Below are positions 59,813 to 64,000 of a stretch of DNA of 64,000 nt, piece by piece (the first letter of the stretch is position 1; each line of letters begins with the position of its first letter). The notes beneath the pieces are model-generated. The model made no database searches, had not been told where the DNA came from, and was given only the letters and a program-made list of their open reading frames with translations. The DNA is from Lobosporangium transversale (Eukaryota; Mortierellomycota; Mortierellomycetes; Mortierellales; Mortierellaceae): the NCBI RefSeq assembly GCF_002105155.1, contig NW_019028996.1:62001-126000 (forward strand), in the 5' to 3' direction. Made by a program: the position numbers and the translations under genes.

Positions 59813-62800
59813 ATGGCCGTAGTCGCCGAATCGGCAACTTATCTCAGCTCACTACCTTTGCCAATGGGCGCTGCCTCACGATCCTCACATGTACGCAACA
59901 AGGCATCTGCTACTGTCAAAGCTGCAACTGGATCTCCACGAAGCACTTCAAACATGATTTCAGCAACGTCAGCCAGAGCATCAGGACATGGCCACATCCA
60001 TATTCCTGAATGCCTCAAACTTGCAGCTAAGAGCAGCGCATTGTCTTTGTCAACTCTTCGCCAGTCCGTGACGGCGCTGGAAAAGAGTTCCCAGACTGTG
60101 ACCACGGCGCATGTTGAATCACTTTTGTTGCAAGTCAAAGGTGAGTACTTAAATACGGAAGCAGGAATACATAGGTTACGCTCGTTCAATTGTTTAATGT
60201 CTATACGTCGGACCTAGCTCTTCAACGGGAGTGCTTCGTTATATTTATATCGAGCCAGATGAGCAATGGTGTAAAAACAAGTCAGAGAGACTCGGGATCG
60301 CTCGGCTTCTGGAAAATGACGAAGGCTTACACAAATGTTATACCCTCCTTTTCCCTCTACTATTTGTTGGCATTATAACATGCTACTTATATAGGTCAAT
60401 TAAAGCAGCTTGGAGAGCGTCATCCTACTGCTGCTTCCAGTAGTGCCACTTCCTCAACACGTAGCTCTACGCGTGGTTGGCTTCGAGGTAAAGAAGTTAT
60501 TAACAGTAGCCGCCAAATCGCAAAAAAAGCTTTTATCGAGATTAGTTCCTGTTTTCTGTTTCAATGTAGCAGCAAGTGCCACTTCTAGCATTAATATTTT
60601 TATCTTAAACTTTTCTCGGATCTTAGGTGGGTGTAATGGAGTAGAGTCATGGACCAATAACCAGTCGTTGTTGATATCTTCTCCAAATAGTCGAGCTGCC
60701 ATGTCGGGTCAAGGATGCCGCAGCTATTCATCTTTCCGATTCATTAATCACCGCAAGCTTCAGAAACTGGAGGCGGAGGCAATGGCTAACCCTAACAATC
60801 CAGCTGCTCAAGTAGAGTTTTACAAGGCAAGCGCTCTTCTAATGACTGCCGATAACCGTTGCTACGGTTGGGACGATCCTTGGTTACCGGCGTGAGACAT
60901 CCTTTGAAACTTGTACCCAATTCTAATTACTCTCTTTCATTTTTATTTTTTACTATCATTTATTAATTTGTTTATAGGAGCTCTTACGAATAGATGACTA
61001 CGGCGCTATTATATCGCGTTTCGAATCCGGCAAATTTGCCACCTCAGAGGCATCGTTGCAATACTATGCAATCGCATTAGCACGAACGAATCAAGCTGAA
61101 CAAATCGTGCCTAAGCTTCTCCAGCGACTTCAACGCCAGCCTCTTGCCACAGAATCTGAGGCAGTGATCAATAGTATAGGGCAGGGATTACGTCGACCGA
61201 ACAATATTGCAACTTTGGAGAATGGTGGAGGAGTTGCCATGGGAGACGCATTGGCCGCTGCAGGCAACAAAGGCAACCCTATTTATGTGGTGATGGATGA
61301 TAGTAAAAGTACGTTAGGATGACGAAAACCTCTTTCGCATTTCGGCTTTCGCCTGCTGAGACATGAAAATAACTATTATAATTTACACTTTCTTAAACCT
61401 TCCCTGTTTTTACTTTTCTGAGAATAGCTACAAAAGGATATATGTTATGGCGAGGACTAAGGTGGCTAGGTATCACTGTTACCTATGCGTTTTGCATCTT
61501 GACATTCCTATCTCTGGTCTTTGAGAACTCTGGGTTATTAAAGCCGGCGCCTAGTCAAACAGAGTTCGAACCCTCATCTGAAAACAACGTTAAATTCTCG
61601 GATGTTCAGGGCGTAGATGAGTCTAAGCAAGAGTTAGAAGAGGTGGTGGAATTCTTAAAGGATCCTAACAAGTATAATCAGCTTGGTGGTAAGCTACCCA
61701 AGGGTGTACTCTTGACTGGACCTCCAGGCACCGGTAAAACCATGTTGGCTCGAGCTGTCGCAGGAGAGGCAGGTGTTCCATTCTTCTTTATGAGTGGAAG
61801 TGAGTTTGATGAGATGTATGTTGGTGTCGGGGCTCGGAGAGTTCGCGAACTGTTCGCAGCAGCAAGAAGCAGAGCACCCAGTATCGTATTCATTGACGAG
61901 CTAGATGCAATCGGAGCAAGACGTAACCCAAAGGACCAAACATATATGAAACAGACTCTGAATCAACTGTTGGTCGAACTGGATGGATTTTCGCAGACGG
62001 AAGGCGTTATCATCATCGCAGCAACTAATTTCCCTGAACTGCTAGATAAAGCATTAGTCAGACCTGGTCGCTTTGATCGGCACGTGAATGTTCCCTTGCC
62101 AGACGTCCGTGGAAGAATGCAAATTTTGAAACATCATCTCAAGAATATTAATACTAGCCCCTCTGTGGACATTTCGGTAATTGCACGAGGCACCCCGGGA
62201 TTTTCTGGAGCTGATTTAGCAAATCTGATCAACCAAGCTGCAATCCAAGCATCGCGTGAAGGCGTTAGTGAAGTGGGCATCAAACAATTTGAGCATGCCA
62301 AGGATAAGATTTTGATGGGTGTAGAGCGACGCAGCCAAGTTGTGACGATGGAATCAAAAAAGTTAACAGCATATCATGAAGGTGGCCACGCTCTGGTAGC
62401 ACTTTATACGCCAGGCGCTATGCCACTTCACAAGGCGACAATCATGCCCCGTGGAAATGCTTTGGGTGTTACTGTGCAGTTGCCAGATATGGACAAAGAT
62501 AGCTTCACAAGGAAAGAGTACCTGGCACAGTTGGATGTTGCGATGGGGGGTCGTGTAGCAGAGGAGATGATTTTTGGAGCAGAGAATGTGACAAGTGGAT
62601 GCTCAAGTGATATTGTCCACGCGACAAGGGTGGCCAAGGCAATGGTAACGCAGTACGGTATGAGTGATAAAGTCGGACCAGTAGCTCATACAGAAGAGGA
62701 CATGGCAGTATTATCGACGCCAACGAAACAATTGATTGAATCGGAAACAAAAGGTCTGATCGAAGCTGCAAATATCAGGGTACAGCTACTGCTTAAGACA

Positions 62801-62905
62801 CATAAAGAGGAGCTGCATCGTTTGGCTAAGGCCCTTGTAGAATATGAGACCTTAACACAAGAAGAGATTCGCCGAGCAATCGAAGGCAAACCAATTGTGC
62901 GCTAG
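59813..62905 (+). CDS. YME1: Mitochondrial i-AAA metalloprotease (Yme1 type)
   Basis: Five exons (59813-60140, 60395-60487, 60627-60826, 60978-61308, 61428-62905) give 809 aa. It is an ATP-dependent zinc protease of the inner membrane, facing the intermembrane space, that degrades unfolded and short-lived proteins. The N-terminus is Ser/Thr/Ala-rich with few acids (targeting type). A Yme1-like N-domain follows ([19 protein letters not shown], then [14 protein letters not shown]). One membrane span lies near 335-355 ([17 protein letters not shown]). The AAA module has GPPGTGKT (about 415), [15 protein letters not shown] and the arginine-finger region [11 protein letters not shown]. The zinc site is HEGGH (about 634). 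The single N-proximal span supports i-AAA over m-AAA. Intron 3 is GC-AG (AAG|gcaagc). Length is close to yeast Yme1 (747). Confidence 0.95.
60827..60977 (+). other. GC-AG intron in the i-AAA protease gene
   Basis: The donor AAG|gcaagc matches the strong GC-AG consensus. It joins FYK to [11 protein letters not shown] in phase 0 as expected for the Yme1 family. Reading through would add about 18 residues and a stop. Confidence 0.8.
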
Positions 62906-63200
62906 AAAGAAGAATTTCTATTTCCTTTTACTTTATTTGCTGTTTCTCCTATTAATGTATTTCAGTATCCTGTCTTTACTGATCGTCTGCGCTGAAACAA
63001 ATGTAAAATACAGACCATTTTTTGTCTTCCATAACTTTTCAGGCACTGCCTGATAATATTTTCTAATCAATAAACAGATGTAATGATATCATGTTGCTGC
63101 TGAATTCCTTATGCCGGCTGTGGACCTATAAATGAAATACACTTTAATGCTTTATTGATGGGAAGAAATAGTAGGTTTCTTTTTTTTTTTTTTTTTTTTT
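62906..63200. other. Convergent 3' spacer YME1/SYS1
   Basis: 295 bp with the YME1 poly(A) signal at 63069 and a 22-base T tract ending at the SYS1 stop codon. No gene. Confidence 0.55.
63069..63074 (+). terminator. AATAAA poly(A) signal, YME1
   Basis: Hexamer 164 bases past the stop, in the convergent spacer. Confidence 0.5.
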
Positions 63201-63918
63201 TTAATCAGTTCCAATGTCCGAGATAGGAACTATCTTATAATTATCTGAAGTCCGCTGACGTCCTTGTTTATGGCTTCCTAGAATGACACTAGAGCGTGCG
63301 AACCCTGACCGTACTACGCTGGCATTGCCACTGGACCGAGCCTTCTGTGGCTGTATGGACCATGAAGTAGATAAGGAAGACGATTGTTGCTGCTGCTGTT
63401 GATCCGGGGAATGGCTGTCAAAGGTCTCCATGAGTAAAGAATCCGACTCACCATAGCTGTATCCATCATGGATCCCAGTTAATGCTTTGCCTTGTAATGA
63501 AAGATGATGACTACCTTTGATAGTGCTCTGATTACTGATACTTTCATTATTATTAATACTGCTAGAACCTGTATTGTTATCATTATTATTCCTATTATTT
63601 CCTGACCCTGATCCTGAAGTTGAAGCTAATCCTGCTCCTGATGCAGATCTAGACTGTAATTCATGATCGCTATTACCACCATTATTGCTACTACTGCCTC
63701 CACCCAGCAAGATTGGCTCCATCTCCTGTTGCATGCAAACGTATTCTCCCCCAAAGATCATGATTCCAGCTGTGGTTCCGTTCAAGGCCCACCACAGGAA
63801 ACCAGTAGGAATGTGATCTGAATAAAGACTCGTCATGATGACATGATAGAGAAGAAGCGTGAGTGAAAAGTCAAGCACCAGGCGTGCGCGCGCAACAATC
63901 TTGAGCAGAAGATAGACT
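63201..63918 (-). CDS. SYS1: SYS1 Golgi membrane protein, 3' exon (partial)
   Basis: The last exon (63918..63201) encodes the C-terminal 238 residues. Earlier exons lie beyond the window end. Sys1 is a four-span trans-Golgi protein that recruits the ARF-like GTPase Arl3 (ARFRP1) for vesicle tethering. The family core is VYLLLKIVARARLVLDFSLT, then HVIMTSLYSDHIPTGFLWWA, and GIMIFGGEYVCMQQEMEPI, matching the last two spans and the GEYLCM motif. Normal Sys1 ends soon after this motif. Here about 165 extra residues follow: Ser/Gly/Asn repeats (GSGSGNNRNNNDNNTG) and a Gln run. The stop TAA is part of a poly(A) tract on the coding strand (T22 in the + strand). Confidence 0.88.
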
Positions 63919-63955
63919 CTGTCATGCAAAGGGAAAGGGAAAACATATTTAACCA

Positions 63956-63956
<1 letters not shown>

Positions 63957-63988
<32 letters not shown>

Positions 63989-63991
63989 AAA
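63957..63991. repeat. T/A homopolymer palindrome in a SYS1 intron
   Basis: About 12 T are followed directly by about 22 A inside the intron upstream of the last SYS1 exon, the fifth such palindrome in the window. Confidence 0.75.
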
Positions 63992-64000
63992 TCATGACAA

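Overview
The window is nuclear DNA of a filamentous fungus. The supporting genes are fungal-type LSB5, EAF3/MRG15, TRM8, an YME1-like i-AAA protease, a peroxisomal acyl-CoA oxidase, SYS1, an UNC93-like transporter and a tail-anchored FHA/STRIPAK-type protein. Genes carry 1 to 11 short introns, mostly GT-AG with at least two GC-AG. UTRs, introns and spacers are saturated with long poly(A)/poly(T) tracts. Intron density together with Ser/Asn/Gln low-complexity insertions suggests an early-diverging lineage, with Mucoromycota in the broad sense (perhaps Mortierellomycotina) as the best guess. That placement is inference, not proof. Exon boundaries were worked out by hand from splice consensus, phase continuity and family similarity.

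Layout: 1-4.5 kb is gene-poor, with only doubtful exons. 4.6-5.2 kb holds a small protein with a KSVQF motif. 7.2-8.1 kb (-) is an arylalkylamine N-acetyltransferase-like gene, divergent from LIG4 (8.5-13.0 kb, +, 11 exons). A run of minus-strand genes follows: a three-PAH-domain 'mini-Sin3' (13.7-16.0), an elongin-B-like ubiquitin-fold protein (16.6-17.2) and an unrecognised 615-aa protein (17.5-19.4). After a 2.5-kb spacer come an UNC93-like transporter (21.9-24.1, -), the FHA/coiled-coil/tail-anchor protein (26.7-29.1, +) and acyl-CoA oxidase (30.3-32.7, +). The oxidase converges on a 12-exon DENN protein with a C1-type zinc finger (32.8-38.3, -). EAF3/MRG15 (38.9-40.3, -) and TRM8 (40.6-42.0, +) share a 251-bp divergent promoter. 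LSB5 (42.3-44.7, +) follows.

A 3.6-kb spacer with a frameshifted zinc-finger-like relic precedes an APC-family permease (48.3-50.5, +). The permease converges on a 10-exon IQ/coiled-coil protein (50.7-54.3, -). Next are a Gln/His-rich protein (55.1-56.6, -), a 3.2-kb spacer with degenerate coding-like patches, the i-AAA protease (59.8-62.9, +) and the 3' exon of SYS1 (63.2-63.9, -), whose 5' part lies outside the window.

The genes are housekeeping and do not form a cluster. They cover end-joining repair, chromatin acetylation/deacetylation scaffolds, tRNA m7G46, peroxisomal beta-oxidation, endosome/Golgi traffic and mitochondrial proteolysis. I found no tRNA, rRNA, CRISPR array, intact mobile element or secondary-metabolite cluster. 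The most notable points are the PAH-only Sin3 relative, the genome-encoded oligo(A) at or just after several stop codons, the GC-AG introns, the paired T/A homopolymer palindromes and several large unrecognised proteins.
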